Source: Chloroflexota bacterium (GTDB lineage: Bacteria; Chloroflexota; Anaerolineae; J102). From it: a stretch of 54,331 nt of DNA. The DNA lies in the NCBI GenBank assembly GCA_029782215.1, contig JAKOVD010000050.1, forward strand, positions 1 to 54,331, read 5' to 3'. Every line of letters starts with the position of its first letter. Within the stretch, counting starts at the first letter, position 1. The position numbers and the translations under genes are program-made. The notes under the pieces are model-generated. The model was not told the origin of the DNA, searched no databases, and saw only the letters and a list, made by a program, of their open reading frames with translations. Positions 25,012-34,302 of the stretch are shown in pieces.

Positions 25012-25317
25012 CTATTCAGATGCCGCGCACTTTGGGCAGTAGTTGGGATCGTCCAGCTCGGTCAGGTGTTTGGCGCAGACGGCAAACACCTCCACCCGCT
25101 CAAGCAGGCCCCACTTGCGGGTGACGGTCGCCTCCAACGCGATCTCGGCGCAGTTGGTATGATTGAGAATGCCAGGAACCGGGCAGGAATCACACAACGC
25201 CCGGCGCCAGGGACGCGACTCGGGGTTGCGCTTGATCAACCGGCACTCCTCGAGCTCGCGACCACGATGAAAATCGGCGTAGTAGTAGCGGCAGTTGACG
25301 GGATGGTTAGCGGTCAT
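25012..25317 (-). CDS. Cysteine-rich putative zinc-binding protein
   Basis: 101 residues starting at the ATG that overlaps the lysA-like stop by 4 nt (ATGA), so it is the last gene of that minus-strand operon. Cysteines occur as CRYYYADFHRGRELEEC (Cys pair), CDSCPVPGILNHTNC, CAKH and a final CPKC, with nearby histidines. Two zinc sites or an iron-sulfur site are possible. No enzymatic motif is recognised. It converges with the small hypothetical gene at 24706-24972 (39 nt apart, no T-rich terminator seen). Confidence 0.7.
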   Translation of the reverse strand: MTANHPVNCRYYYADFHRGRELEECRLIKRNPESRPWRRALCDSCPVPGILNHTNCAEIALEATVTRKWGLLERVEVFAVCAKHLTELDDPNYCPKCAASE

Positions 25318-26642
25318 GAGGGCAAGGGAAGATCGCGCAGGAGGAGATCGGCCGGGGTTTGACGCCGCTGCAAACAGATCGTTTTTCCCGCCTCCCGCCA
25401 ATAGACGGGAGGCAATAAAGTCGCATTATAGTTGCTGGCCATACTCAGGTGGTAGGCGCCGCTCACAGGAATGGCCAGGATGTCGCCGGGGTGAACCTCG
25501 GGCAGCAGCACGTGCTCGATCAGGACATCCCCGCTCTCGCACAGAGGACCGACAATGCGAGCCGGACCGGTGGGCGGCGCCAGAGGCGCTGCCGGAAGAC
25601 TGGCCGTGTAGCGGGCTTGATACAGGGCAGGCCTGGGATTGTCTGCCATGCTGCCGTCCACTGCAATGATACGACCTCCATCGGCCAGGCGGCGAACGGC
25701 GCCGACAGTGTAGAGGGCAATGCCCGCTCGAGCAACCAGGCTGCGTCCCGGCTCCAGGACCAGGGTGGGGTAGCTGCCGAAGTTGTACTGCGACCAGGTT
25801 CGGGCGCAGTGACCGGCGATCCGTTGGACAGCCTCCGCCAGATTGAACCGTCCCTCCTCGGGGTGATACGGCTGGCCCAGGCCCCCGCCGGGGCACAAGC
25901 AGGCGATCTCCCCATATCCCGCCTCCCGCAGCGAGGCCGCCAGGGCCACCAGCCGGTCAGCGGCAGCCAGCAGGGGCTCAAGCTCGAAGATCTGCGAGCC
26001 GATGTGCGTGTGCAGGCCGGTCAGGACCATGCCCCCGCGCTTGCGGATAGAATCGGCGGCCGCGTGCGCTTCGTCCCAGGTCAGGCCGAACTTGGCGCCG
26101 TGATGCCCTGTCTGCCGGTAATGATGGGTGGGCGCAAGTAGATCGGGGTTCAAGCGCAGCCAGAGGGACAACGGCGTAGCCCGCGCCGCCGCCAGCGGCT
26201 CCAACAGCTCCAGATCGTGCAGATTGTCCACCACGATGGACCCGACACCGGCGGCCGCGGCTTCGTCCAGCAGGGCTGGCGGTTTGTTGTTGCCGTGAAC
26301 GTGCAGCAGGGCCGGGTCATAGCCTGCCGCCAGGGCGATCGCCAGCTCACCTTGCGACACCACGTCCAGGCCCACCCGCCTCCGGCTCATGAGCTGGGCT
26401 GCCGGCAGGTTCAGCCAGGCTTTGGCCGCATACGCCAGCAGGCTGGGTCCCGGCCAGGCCCGCAGGCCATAGCGGTAGGCAGCAATCGCCTCGTCACAGG
26501 TGGCAGCATCGTAGAGGTACACTGGGGTGCCACAGCCGGCCGCCCAGACAGCCAGGTCAAGCTCGCCCAGGTGGAGGCGCCCGCCGCGCAGATGGGCGCT
26601 GATCGGCCACAGGTACCGGGGGAAGCGCTCCGTCACTCTCAT
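25314..26642 (-). CDS. lysA: PLP-dependent decarboxylase, diaminopimelate decarboxylase-like
   Basis: 442 residues of the group IV (alanine racemase-fold) decarboxylase family. LysA converts meso-diaminopimelate to lysine. The PLP lysine is K74 in LLAYAAKAWLN; other landmarks are GLDVVSQGEL, HVHGNNKPP, GLHTHIGSQIFE, CPGGGLGQPY, LEPGRSLVARAG (phosphate loop), GPLCESGDVL (active-site Cys contributed across the dimer) and PVSGAYHLSMAS. The CESGD motif is typical of LysA and of related carboxynorspermidine or ornithine decarboxylases, so the exact substrate is not certain. It overlaps the EamA gene upstream and the Cys-rich gene downstream by 4 nt each, an operon with a metabolite exporter-like partner. 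Confidence 0.88.
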   Translation of the reverse strand: MRVTERFPRYLWPISAHLRGGRLHLGELDLAVWAAGCGTPVYLYDAATCDEAIAAYRYGLRAWPGPSLLAYAAKAWLNLPAAQLMSRRRVGLDVVSQGELAIALAAGYDPALLHVHGNNKPPALLDEAAAAGVGSIVVDNLHDLELLEPLAAARATPLSLWLRLNPDLLAPTHHYRQTGHHGAKFGLTWDEAHAAADSIRKRGGMVLTGLHTHIGSQIFELEPLLAAADRLVALAASLREAGYGEIACLCPGGGLGQPYHPEEGRFNLAEAVQRIAGHCARTWSQYNFGSYPTLVLEPGRSLVARAGIALYTVGAVRRLADGGRIIAVDGSMADNPRPALYQARYTASLPAAPLAPPTGPARIVGPLCESGDVLIEHVLLPEVHPGDILAIPVSGAYHLSMASNYNATLLPPVYWREAGKTICLQRRQTPADLLLRDLPLPS

Positions 26643-27505
26643 AGAATGACGATGATCACGCCCACGAGCGTGATCGCCGCACCCACGATTTCGTTGACCT
26701 GCGGGATTTCACCCAGGAGGAGGACACCCAGGAGGATGCCCAGGGTGACCTCCTGCGTCGCCACCACGTTGGCGGAAGTCGCGCTCGTCAAACGCAGGGC
26801 AGCGTTGTAGAGCGTGTGCCCCAGGCCAAGCGGCAGGAGACCCAAGGCGATGACGGCAAGAACAGTAGTGATCGTATAGCCCTGGGGCGTGAAGTTCAGC
26901 GCTGCCGGCGCTAGCGTCCACAGCGCCGCCGCGCCGTACACCGTGGCGGCGTAGGTGAGCAGGCTGTAGCGGTGGCGCTGCGAGCGGCCGATGACGCTGT
27001 ACAGGCCAAAGGTGATGGCAGACCCTAAGGCCAACAGATCGCCAAACAGCATCCTGGGCGTCAGCTTGGGCTGGAAGCCGGCCAGAATGGCGACGCCCAC
27101 AACCGCCAGCAGGATGCCCACCCACTTGCGTCCAGGAAGCGGCTCGTGCAGCCACAGGGCTGAGAAAATAGCCACAAAGACGGGGGCGGTGTAAACGATG
27201 GCAAGAGCGTGGGCAATGGTCGTGAAGCTCAGGGCAGCCGCATACAGCAGGAAGTGCAGCGCCGTGATCAGGCCAAAGCCGAGGAAACGCAGCCGGTCGT
27301 CGCCAGCGACGAGCCAGCGCTCGCGCCGCCAGGCCACGCCCACGCTGACCGCCATCGCCGCCACCACCAGCCGCCAGAAGGTAATCTCATAGCTGGACAG
27401 CGCCCCGGCCCAACGGATCAGGACGGCGCTGAGGGCAAAAAAGAAGATGGCGATCGCCACATAGACCAGGCCGCGCCGCTGGTCGAAGGTGACATCACCT
27501 ACCAT
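26639..27505 (-). CDS. EamA/DMT-family transporter
   Basis: 288 residues with about ten hydrophobic helices in two EamA repeats: repeat 1 from GLVYVAIAIFFFALSAVLIR to VGVAILAGF, repeat 2 from FGDLLALGSAITFGLYSVIG to TLVGVIIVIL. The drug/metabolite transporter family exports amino acids and small metabolites; the substrate here is unknown. The stop overlaps the lysA-like start (ATGA), so it may export or import a compound related to that enzyme. The ATG at 27505 (MVGDVTFDQRR) is preferred to an upstream open start at 27547. A terminator-like hairpin lies just upstream, between it and the 43-residue gene. Confidence 0.88.
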   Translation of the reverse strand: MVGDVTFDQRRGLVYVAIAIFFFALSAVLIRWAGALSSYEITFWRLVVAAMAVSVGVAWRRERWLVAGDDRLRFLGFGLITALHFLLYAAALSFTTIAHALAIVYTAPVFVAIFSALWLHEPLPGRKWVGILLAVVGVAILAGFQPKLTPRMLFGDLLALGSAITFGLYSVIGRSQRHRYSLLTYAATVYGAAALWTLAPAALNFTPQGYTITTVLAVIALGLLPLGLGHTLYNAALRLTSATSANVVATQEVTLGILLGVLLLGEIPQVNEIVGAAITLVGVIIVIL

Positions 27506-27540
27506 CGCCACGGGCCATCCGTCCCGACTGCTGCCGCCGC

Positions 27541-27569
27541 AAAACAAAACCGCCGCCCTGAGGCGACGG
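27541..27569 (-). terminator. Terminator-like hairpin after the 43-residue gene (minus strand)
   Basis: On the complement, CCGTCGCC pairs with GGGCGGCGG (one G-T pair) around a 3-nt loop, followed by TTTTGTTTT. It lies 28 nt after the stop of the 43-residue ORF and 36 nt before the EamA start. Confidence 0.75.
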
Positions 27570-27596
27570 TGATTCCCCTGGCACTACAAGAGCGCA

Positions 27597-27728
27597 TCAG
27601 CGGAAGGCAGTGGCAAACAACGAAAACACCATGGTCAACACGATCAGCACACCGATCACCACCCAAACGGTGGTGCGCCAGTCTCGTTTCTTTGCCTGGG
27701 TCTTGCTGTTGGAAGCACGACGAGCCAT
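27597..27728 (-). CDS. 43-residue single-pass membrane peptide
   Basis: Too short for usual gene calls but well supported: an AGGAGGA ribosome site 6 nt before the ATG, an extended -10 promoter upstream and a terminator-like hairpin after the stop. The N-terminal 20 residues are basic (MARRASNSKTQAKKRDWRTT), then one transmembrane helix (VWVVIGVLIVLTMVFSLF) and a short ATAFR tail. The positive-inside rule puts the N-terminus in the cytoplasm. It resembles small membrane subunits or regulators in general form; no family is recognised. It is divergent from the thioredoxin gene. Confidence 0.75.
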   Translation of the reverse strand: MARRASNSKTQAKKRDWRTTVWVVIGVLIVLTMVFSLFATAFR

Positions 27729-27765
27729 GAGTCATCCTCCTGAAGAATCTGCAAAATCAACCGCC

Positions 27766-27774
27766 ATTCTAGCA
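27766..27774 (-). promoter_or_regulatory. Extended -10 promoter for the 43-residue peptide
   Basis: The complement reads TGCTAGAAT, a TGn extension plus TAGAAT (5 of 6), 38 nt before the ATG. No strong -35 box is seen at the usual distance; GTTACC is the closest. Confidence 0.55.
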
Positions 27775-27868
27775 CAGAAATCGTCCCGGCAGGTAACTTT
27801 CGGGAAGGTCACGACATCCAATGCCGTGAAGACGGTACCATCCATCCCGCACCTCACGGAGTCCATCT

Positions 27869-28273
27869 ATGGCCAATCCATTGAAGAGCCTTTTTGGCGG
27901 CAAGCCGCAACCGACCTCCACAACCGCAAGTTCCGTTCAAGCCGGACCACAGCCCATCCACGTGTCCGACGCCGACTTCGAAGAGGTCATTCTCAAGGCT
28001 GATAAGCTGGCAGTCCTTGACCTGTGGGCGGATTGGTGCGGTCCCTGCCATATGCTTGCCCCCACCATCGCTGGGTTGGCGGTTGAGTTCGATGGCCGCG
28101 CTATCGTCGCCAAGCTTGACGTTGACGAAAACCCCGTCACAGCCTCGCGCTTCAACATCATGGGCATTCCCACCGTGCTCTTCATCAAGAACGGCAAGGA
28201 AATCGACCGCATCGTCGGCGTGCAGCCCTACACTGCCTTCGCCGCCCGCATGGAACGTTACACGGCAGCCTGA
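27869..28273 (+). CDS. trxA: Thioredoxin
   Basis: 134 residues. The thioredoxin fold starts near residue 30 (PIHVSDADFEEVIL), with the redox site WCGPC (Cys 57 and 60), the buried Asp in LAVLDLWADWCG, cis-Pro in IMGIPTVLFIKNG and the C-terminal helix. The first 28 residues (MANPLKSLFGGKPQPTSTTA) are a Ser/Thr/Pro-rich extension without a hydrophobic core, so it is cytoplasmic and longer than a classical 105-residue thioredoxin. It reduces protein disulfides, itself recharged by thioredoxin reductase (a trxB lies at 16482). Its stop overlaps the rhodanese start by 1 nt (TGATG), implying coupled translation and sulfur metabolism. Confidence 0.93.
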   Translation: MANPLKSLFGGKPQPTSTTASSVQAGPQPIHVSDADFEEVILKADKLAVLDLWADWCGPCHMLAPTIAGLAVEFDGRAIVAKLDVDENPVTASRFNIMGIPTVLFIKNGKEIDRIVGVQPYTAFAARMERYTAA

Positions 28274-28620
28274 TGGCAGCGCCCTGGTGGTGGCCCCTCG
28301 GCCACGTTCCCGAACTCAGCGCTCAGGATCTGGCGAGCCGGCTGGCCATCGAGCCCAACCCGCAGATCATCGACGTCCGCTCCCGGGCTGAATACGACGC
28401 CGGCCACATCACCGGCGCCCGCTCGGTGCCCATCCAGTCCTTCCGGCAAATGTGGCCGACGCTCCGCCTGGACCAGAAGCGGCCGATCTACGTGATCTGT
28501 ATGACGGCGCACCGTTCCGTGCCTGCCGTCCGTATCCTGCGCAGCCAAAACTATGAAGCCTGGCAGCTTGCCAGCGGCATGAACGCCTGGTGGCGCGCCA
28601 ACCTGCCCACGACCCGCTGA
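28273..28620 (+). CDS. Rhodanese-like sulfurtransferase
   Basis: 115 residues, a single rhodanese domain. ELSAQDLASRLA and IIDVRSRAEYDAGHITGARSV are standard; the active-site loop is CMTAHRS with the persulfide-carrying cysteine at residue 76, and the end WQLASGMNAWWRANLP is typical. Such proteins move sulfur from thiosulfate or persulfide donors to acceptors such as thioredoxin, whose gene is directly upstream and overlapping. The loop lacks the common glycine (CxxGxR) but keeps Cys and Arg. Cytoplasmic; no signal peptide. Confidence 0.9.
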   Translation: MAAPWWWPLGHVPELSAQDLASRLAIEPNPQIIDVRSRAEYDAGHITGARSVPIQSFRQMWPTLRLDQKRPIYVICMTAHRSVPAVRILRSQNYEAWQLASGMNAWWRANLPTTR

Positions 28621-28637
28621 ATTATCCGAAAGCCAGG

Positions 28638-29143
28638 TTAGGACCTCGCAAGGGGTAGGGTCGTGGTCGACTTCACCTCGTTTAGCACCAGGCTGGTGTA
28701 AACGCGCGCCACCCCAGGGGCCGTGCTCAGCCGGTTGACCAGGAAGTGCTCCAGGTCCTTGCGGCTGCGCACGACCACCTTCAGCAGATAGTCGAACTCA
28801 CCGGTGACGTGATAGCACTCCATCACCTCCGGCATCTGCTGGACCAGGTCGCGGAACTGCTGCACCTGGTCGGCCCGGTGGAGCGCCAGGCCGACCCGGA
28901 CGATGCAGAGTATCTCATAGCCGAGCTGCTCCCGGTCAAGCAGGGTGACATACCCTTGCACAAAGCCGTGCTCTTCCAGACGGCGCAAGCGGGCAAGGGT
29001 GGCCGGCGGAGAGAGGTGGATTCGCCGCGCCAGCTCCGCATTGGAGATGCGCGCATCCGCCTGCAGGGCCTCCAGGATGGCCCTGTCGAGATCGTCCAGG
29101 TGGATGTTCGTTGTCGGCTCTCGTGTCACGGTCACAACCGCCA

Positions 29144-29144
<1 letters not shown>
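28638..29144 (-). CDS. Lrp/AsnC-family transcriptional regulator
   Basis: 168 residues. An N-terminal helix-turn-helix (DDLDRAILEALQADARISNA, then ELARRIHLSPPATLARLRRLE) is followed by the RAM ligand-binding domain (ILCIVRVGLALHRADQVQQF, VMECYHVTGEFDYLLKVV, and GVARVYTSLVLNEVK), which senses amino acids. Its start overlaps the stop of the tyrosine phenol-lyase-like gene by 1 nt (TGATG), so it probably controls that gene and perhaps the aminotransferase upstream in response to an aromatic amino acid. Target and ligand are inferred only from position. Confidence 0.92.
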
Positions 29145-30631
<1,487 letters not shown>

Positions 30632-30634
30632 TCA

Positions 30635-30663
30635 AGTGTACGGTCAAACAGCGGCCAGGTCAA
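30635..30663 (-). promoter_or_regulatory. Promoter of the tyrosine phenol-lyase-like gene
   Basis: On the complement, -35 TTGACC (30658-30663), 17-nt spacer, -10 TACACT (30635-30640), about 70 nt before the start codon. It lies in the 324-nt gap 30563-30886, which otherwise holds the terminator below and no gene. Confidence 0.7.
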
Positions 30664-30830
30664 TGGATATTCGGCATTATTCTGTTATCTCAAAACGAAT
30701 CCCATCCAAACGTACGTGCCGTCGAATATTCTTCCGCTGCCATGCCGTTCCGGGATGCCCTGCCGAAGAATCGAAGGCGCCATGACCGGCATAGCCATCG
30801 ATTCAAACGCTCCAGCCCCACTACCCTCAC

Positions 30831-30862
30831 AAAACCAAACCGCCGCCCGTGTTGGGCGGCGG
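30831..30862 (-). terminator. Intrinsic terminator after the aminotransferase gene
   Basis: A perfect 9-bp stem CCGCCGCCC / GGGCGGCGG with a 5-nt loop; on the complement it is followed by TTTGGTTTT. It starts 25 nt after the aminotransferase stop at 30887 and separates it from the lyase gene's promoter. Confidence 0.85.
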
Positions 30863-30886
30863 TTTCATACACTCGTGGTCCCAGGT

Positions 30887-32143
30887 CTAGAACCGTCGGG
30901 TCAGCCGTTCCAGCCCGTCCAGGCCCCGCTGCAGAACCTCCATCTCCGGTCCAAAACTGACGCGGCAGTAGTTGCTGTAGCGGGCGTTGGCGCGCCGCCG
31001 GTCGGGGTTGACATCGAAGAACACGCCGGGCACCGTGATCACCTTCTCCTTCAACCCCTCCTCAAAGAAGGTCATGCCATCGTTCAGGGGCGGCGGCAGC
31101 TCTGACAGGTTGGCCCACACGTAGAAGGTTCCCATGGGCTCGGCATCCACGACGATGCCCATCGCTCGCAGCCGGGACAGGGTGTAGTCTCGTTTCTCGC
31201 GGAAGCAGCGCTGGATGGCCGAGGTCTCCCGGATCGCCGTCTCGGGCTCCAACAGCTCCAGCGCCTGCGCCTGGAAGGGATGGTTGGCGCCGCCGTCCAG
31301 GAAGGAACCGGCGCTGGAGATCGCCCGGACCACGTCCTTGGGCGCCAGGGTCCAGCTCAGGCGCCAGCCCGGATAGCGCCAGTTCTTCGTCAGACCGTCC
31401 ACCAGGATGACCGGATCGCTGTCCACATCCTCGACATAGGCGGCCGCCGAGACCATCTTGGGCGGGTCGCTGTTCGGCGATCCAGTGTAGATATAGTGGG
31501 AATAGAACTCGTCCAGGATCAGTGAGCACTGCAGGTCGCGCGCCATCTGCACCCAGCGCCGCAGCCGGTCGTTCTCCACCAGTTGGCCGGTGGGATTGCA
31601 GGGATTGCTCGCCAGCAGGGCGCGCAGGCCGCGCCCCTGGATCTCGTTCCGCAGCGCAGCCAGGGAAACCTGGTATCCTTCCTCGGGGTCCAGGAGGATG
31701 GGGATGGGGATGAACGCCTTAAAGACGCTGAGCAGCTCCTCATAGGCGGTGTAGTCGGGCAGAAAATGCCCCATGTTGATGTTGCCCAGCGCTGCGGCCA
31801 ACCGCGTCAGCGCCGCCCGCCCGCCGCCGGCGATGCTGACGTTCTCATAGGTATACTGGGATGCCTTGCCCTGCCGGTAGAGCAGGTTATAGAGGTCGGC
31901 CACTTTCTGCCGCAGCTCGGTCTCTCCCTGGATGGGACTGTATTCCTGGAAGCGCGGATCGATCGCGATCTGGTCGATGCGCGGCGGCGCCCCCGGCATC
32001 GGCCCTGTTTCCGGGGAGCCTTGGCCCAGGTTGGCCCACTCGGGGTGCCCATAGGCAAAACCAAGCTCGCTCGCCCGGCTGATCACATAGATCACGCCGG
32101 TGCGTGGCACCCGGCGAAAGCCGGGGATACTATTGTCAGCCAT
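30887..32143 (-). CDS. PLP-dependent aminotransferase (class I/II)
   Basis: 418 residues of the fold-type I aminotransferases. Landmarks: WANLGQGSPETG, YSPIQGETELRQKVADLYN, LLASNPCNPTGQL (NPTG-type substrate loop), LILDEFYSHYIY (Asp holding the pyridine nitrogen), VDGLTKNWRYPGWRLSW with the PLP lysine near residue 251, and the C-terminal Arg in YCRVSFGPEME. The NWRYPGWR segment is seen in bacterial aromatic or alanine-type aminotransferases, but the substrate cannot be fixed. The lyase and Lrp genes lie downstream on the same strand beyond a terminator, so an amino acid catabolic grouping is likely. A TATAAT box at about 32256-32261 on the complement is a promoter candidate. Confidence 0.9.
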   Translation of the reverse strand: MADNSIPGFRRVPRTGVIYVISRASELGFAYGHPEWANLGQGSPETGPMPGAPPRIDQIAIDPRFQEYSPIQGETELRQKVADLYNLLYRQGKASQYTYENVSIAGGGRAALTRLAAALGNINMGHFLPDYTAYEELLSVFKAFIPIPILLDPEEGYQVSLAALRNEIQGRGLRALLASNPCNPTGQLVENDRLRRWVQMARDLQCSLILDEFYSHYIYTGSPNSDPPKMVSAAAYVEDVDSDPVILVDGLTKNWRYPGWRLSWTLAPKDVVRAISSAGSFLDGGANHPFQAQALELLEPETAIRETSAIQRCFREKRDYTLSRLRAMGIVVDAEPMGTFYVWANLSELPPPLNDGMTFFEEGLKEKVITVPGVFFDVNPDRRRANARYSNYCRVSFGPEMEVLQRGLDGLERLTRRF

Positions 32144-32580
32144 TGTCCTGTCCTAACTGACGTCGGATTTGCTCAATCAGAGTCATGCTTCACTCTCGTC
32201 CACAATGTGGGCGCCAGTTCAGATATCATGCCATCAGCCTGGCAGCCAGCCTGCATTATAGACACAACCGCCGCCTCCTGCCAGCAGGTCCCCCCCGGCC
32301 TTCCGTTCTCCTGCCTCCCCCACCTATGGCCATACCACCGCCTCCCGCCAGCAGAAAGTCGGGGCCATTCGTTTAGCGGCGGGCAAACGCCCCCCGGAAA
32401 GGCCGCACCCCAGTTCGGCCCGGAGCAGAAAGGCATAGCCGTTTGGCGAGGGGCATACACCGTGTTATTTTGCGCTGTCCCCAGTCCGTTTCCTGCACCG
32501 CCTGTTCTGGCCGGCCGGCGCTTATTCTCCCTTGGCCAAGTCATGTCTCATCACCCTCTCAACCCAGATACACCCCCTCC
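32144..32580. other. Divergent intergenic stretch without a gene
   Basis: About 440 nt between the aminotransferase start and the repeat before znuA-like. It contains a -10-like TATAAT on the complement (32256-32261) for the aminotransferase and two 17-nt near-identical direct repeats CCGCCTCCYGCCAGCAG (32271-32287 and 32338-32354). The open frame through it shows no family features. Confidence 0.55.
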
Positions 32581-32663
32581 CCATGTCATTGCGAAGGGCG
32601 TCAGCCCTGAGGCAACCCCCACGGTGGTTTGGCGATTGCCTCACTTCGTTCGCAATGACATGG
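32581..32663. repeat. Dispersed TGTCATTGCG-type repeat, copy B
   Basis: 83 nt bounded by perfect 15-nt terminal inverted repeats: CCATGTCATTGCGAA (32581-32595) and TTCGCAATGACATGG (32649-32663). The interior has a second paired region (GAGGCAA / TTGCCTC). It belongs to the same family as 23732-23830. Its right end contains the ATG used by the following lipoprotein gene. Confidence 0.85.
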
Positions 32664-33577
32664 TCAGCCTGCTGCTTGTCGCCGCAGCGGCCATGCTTCT
32701 GGCCGCCTGCTCCGCCGCTCAACCCACTCCCGCCGCAGACGGCAAACTCAAGGTGGTCGCCACCACCACCCTGGTCGGCGATGTGGTGAAAGCCATCGGC
32801 GGCGACACTATCGACCTCACCGTCCTCCTGCCCCCTGGCGCCGAGCCGCACAGCTTCCAGCCCACACCCAAAGACGTGGCAGGGATCACCAAGGCCGACC
32901 TCGTCTTCGTCAACGGTCTCAACCTGGAAGAAGTCCTGATGCCTACGCTCACCAACGCCCTGGACAAGGCCAAGATCGTCGCCGTTTCCGATGGCGTGCA
33001 GACGATCGCGTTTGCCGGCGACCAGGGTGAGGAGGCGAATGCGCACGGCGGCGTGGATCCCCACACCTGGACCGATCCCAACAATGTCATGGTGTGGGCC
33101 GACAACATCGCCCGCGCCCTGGGAGCAGCCGATCCCGGCCATGCCGACACCTATACCGCCAGCGCCGCCGCCTACAAAAAGCAGCTTGTGGACATCGACA
33201 AGTGGGTTACAGACCAGACGGCGCAGGTGCCGGCGGAGAATCGCAAGCTCATCACCGACCACGCCGTCTTTGGCTATTTTGCCAAGCGCTACGGCTTCGA
33301 ACAGGTAGGCGCTGTCATCCCTGGTTTTAGCGCCATGGCGGAGCCTTCCGCACAGGAAATGGCTGCCCTCGAGGACAGCATTCACCGGTTGGGGGTCAAG
33401 GCCGTGTTCACGGGCAACACCGTGAACCCGGCGTTGTCCAGGCGCGTGGCCGATGACACCGGCGTCAAGCTTGTGACCATCTACAGCGACTCCCTGAGCG
33501 ATCCCACCGGCCCCGCAGCGAACTACCTTGACTGGGTGCGCTACAACGTCACGGCCTTCGTCGAGGCGCTGCGATAG
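32660..33577 (+). CDS. Metal (Zn/Mn) ABC transporter substrate-binding lipoprotein
   Basis: 305 residues from the ATG at 32660. Signal peptide SLLLVAAAAMLLAAC with lipobox LAAC, so a lipoprotein on the outer face of the membrane. The cluster A-I (ZnuA/PsaA) fold is shown by LKVVATTTLVGDVVKAIGG, LLPPGAEPHSFQPTPKD with the first metal His, LVFVNGLNLEEVL, GVDPHTWTDPNN, LITDHAVFGYFAKRYG and the final YSDSL. There is a short His-containing loop (EEANAHGG) instead of a long His-rich one. No permease or ATPase is adjacent. The start codon lies inside a dispersed repeat and its n-region lacks a Lys/Arg; an upstream in-frame ATG (32543) would add RLPHFVRN from the repeat. The start is therefore unsure. 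Confidence 0.85.
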   Translation: MVSLLLVAAAAMLLAACSAAQPTPAADGKLKVVATTTLVGDVVKAIGGDTIDLTVLLPPGAEPHSFQPTPKDVAGITKADLVFVNGLNLEEVLMPTLTNALDKAKIVAVSDGVQTIAFAGDQGEEANAHGGVDPHTWTDPNNVMVWADNIARALGAADPGHADTYTASAAAYKKQLVDIDKWVTDQTAQVPAENRKLITDHAVFGYFAKRYGFEQVGAVIPGFSAMAEPSAQEMAALEDSIHRLGVKAVFTGNTVNPALSRRVADDTGVKLVTIYSDSLSDPTGPAANYLDWVRYNVTAFVEALR

Positions 33578-33613
33578 GACACAAAAGCTACAGCGTACCG
33601 GCAGGGTTCTGAG

Positions 33614-33642
33614 TTGACCAGGACGCCATGCGGTGATAGACT
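33614..33642 (+). promoter_or_regulatory. Promoter of the Phd/VapC module
   Basis: -35 TTGACC (33614-33619), 17-nt spacer, -10 TAGACT (33637-33642). Between it and the antitoxin start is a degenerate run of ATGACT/ATGGCT hexamers (33641-33668), which might serve as operator or is simple sequence. Confidence 0.65.
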
Positions 33643-33690
33643 ATGGCTATGGTCATGACTATGACTATGGCCTTACGGAGAGTGCAGCCT

Positions 33691-33921
33691 ATGATCACAG
33701 TTTCCAAAAGCAAGCTCAAGACCCATATGCTCAGGATCTTTCGCGAGATTGAGGAGAGCGGTGAAGAAGTGATCGTCACCGACAACAATCGACCTGTGCT
33801 CCGGATCCAGCCGCTTCAGAAGGGCTCACGCGTCGAAGACGTGTTCGCGGACGTGCAGGGCAAGGTAGTTTATGCCGAAGACCCCAACTCTCCGACCATC
33901 GACGAATGGAGCTTGACCTGA
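33691..33921 (+). CDS. Phd/YefM-family antitoxin
   Basis: 76 residues. MITVSKSKLKTHMLRIFREI followed by GEEVIVTDNNRPVLRIQPL is the standard Phd/YefM fold that binds the operator and covers the toxin; the flexible acidic C-terminus (VVYAEDPNSPTIDEWSLT) is the toxin-binding tail. The ATG at 33691 follows CGGAGAG; upstream ATGs in the hexamer run are not used by homologues. Its stop overlaps the PIN toxin start by 1 nt (TGATG). Confidence 0.92.
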   Translation: MITVSKSKLKTHMLRIFREIEESGEEVIVTDNNRPVLRIQPLQKGSRVEDVFADVQGKVVYAEDPNSPTIDEWSLT

Positions 33922-34301
33922 TGGTCGTCTTGGATACTTCGGCGCTGCTCTTCTGGACCCTAGACAACAAGAAGCTGTCAGAGACTGCCGCTCACACCAT
34001 AGCCTCCGCCGACAGCATCGCCATCAGCTCGATTTCCGTTTGGGAAATAGGAATCAAGATCAAACGCCAGAAGCTCACTCTCCCACTCACTTTGCAGGAA
34101 TACGTTGAGAGGCTCAAGCATGTCGGGATGCTTGAGGTCATCCCTGTCGATGAACGAATCTGGATCAAGAGCCTCGAGTTGGAGTGGGGACACCGTGACC
34201 CGGCCGATAGAGTGATCGCCGCCACGGCCAGTCTTCTCGGTTGCCCCCTGGTCACATCCGATAGCGTGTTGCTTGCCTACTATCAGGGCGCCGTGTGGTG
34301 A
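33921..34301 (+). CDS. vapC: PIN-domain toxin (VapC family)
   Basis: 126 residues. VapC proteins are Mg-dependent RNases. The acidic residues are visible: VVLDTSALLFW (first Asp), ISSISVWEIGIKI (Glu), HRDPADRVIAATA (third Asp) and LVTSDSVLL (fourth). The type with W-E-I-G and H-R-D-P-x-D-R is typical of PIN proteins paired with Phd-type antitoxins. Start coupled to the antitoxin stop. An EamA transporter gene starts 1 nt after its stop with a GTG, but functional linkage is unlikely. Confidence 0.92.
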   Translation: MVVLDTSALLFWTLDNKKLSETAAHTIASADSIAISSISVWEIGIKIKRQKLTLPLTLQEYVERLKHVGMLEVIPVDERIWIKSLELEWGHRDPADRVIAATASLLGCPLVTSDSVLLAYYQGAVW

Positions 34302-34302
34302 C

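Noticed and set aside
31583..32659. A plus-strand frame extending the metal-binding lipoprotein upstream by about 359 residues.
   Set aside because: It runs antisense through the aminotransferase gene and across a dispersed repeat; a lipoprotein signal must be near the start. Only the last 39 codons (from 32543) are a realistic alternative.
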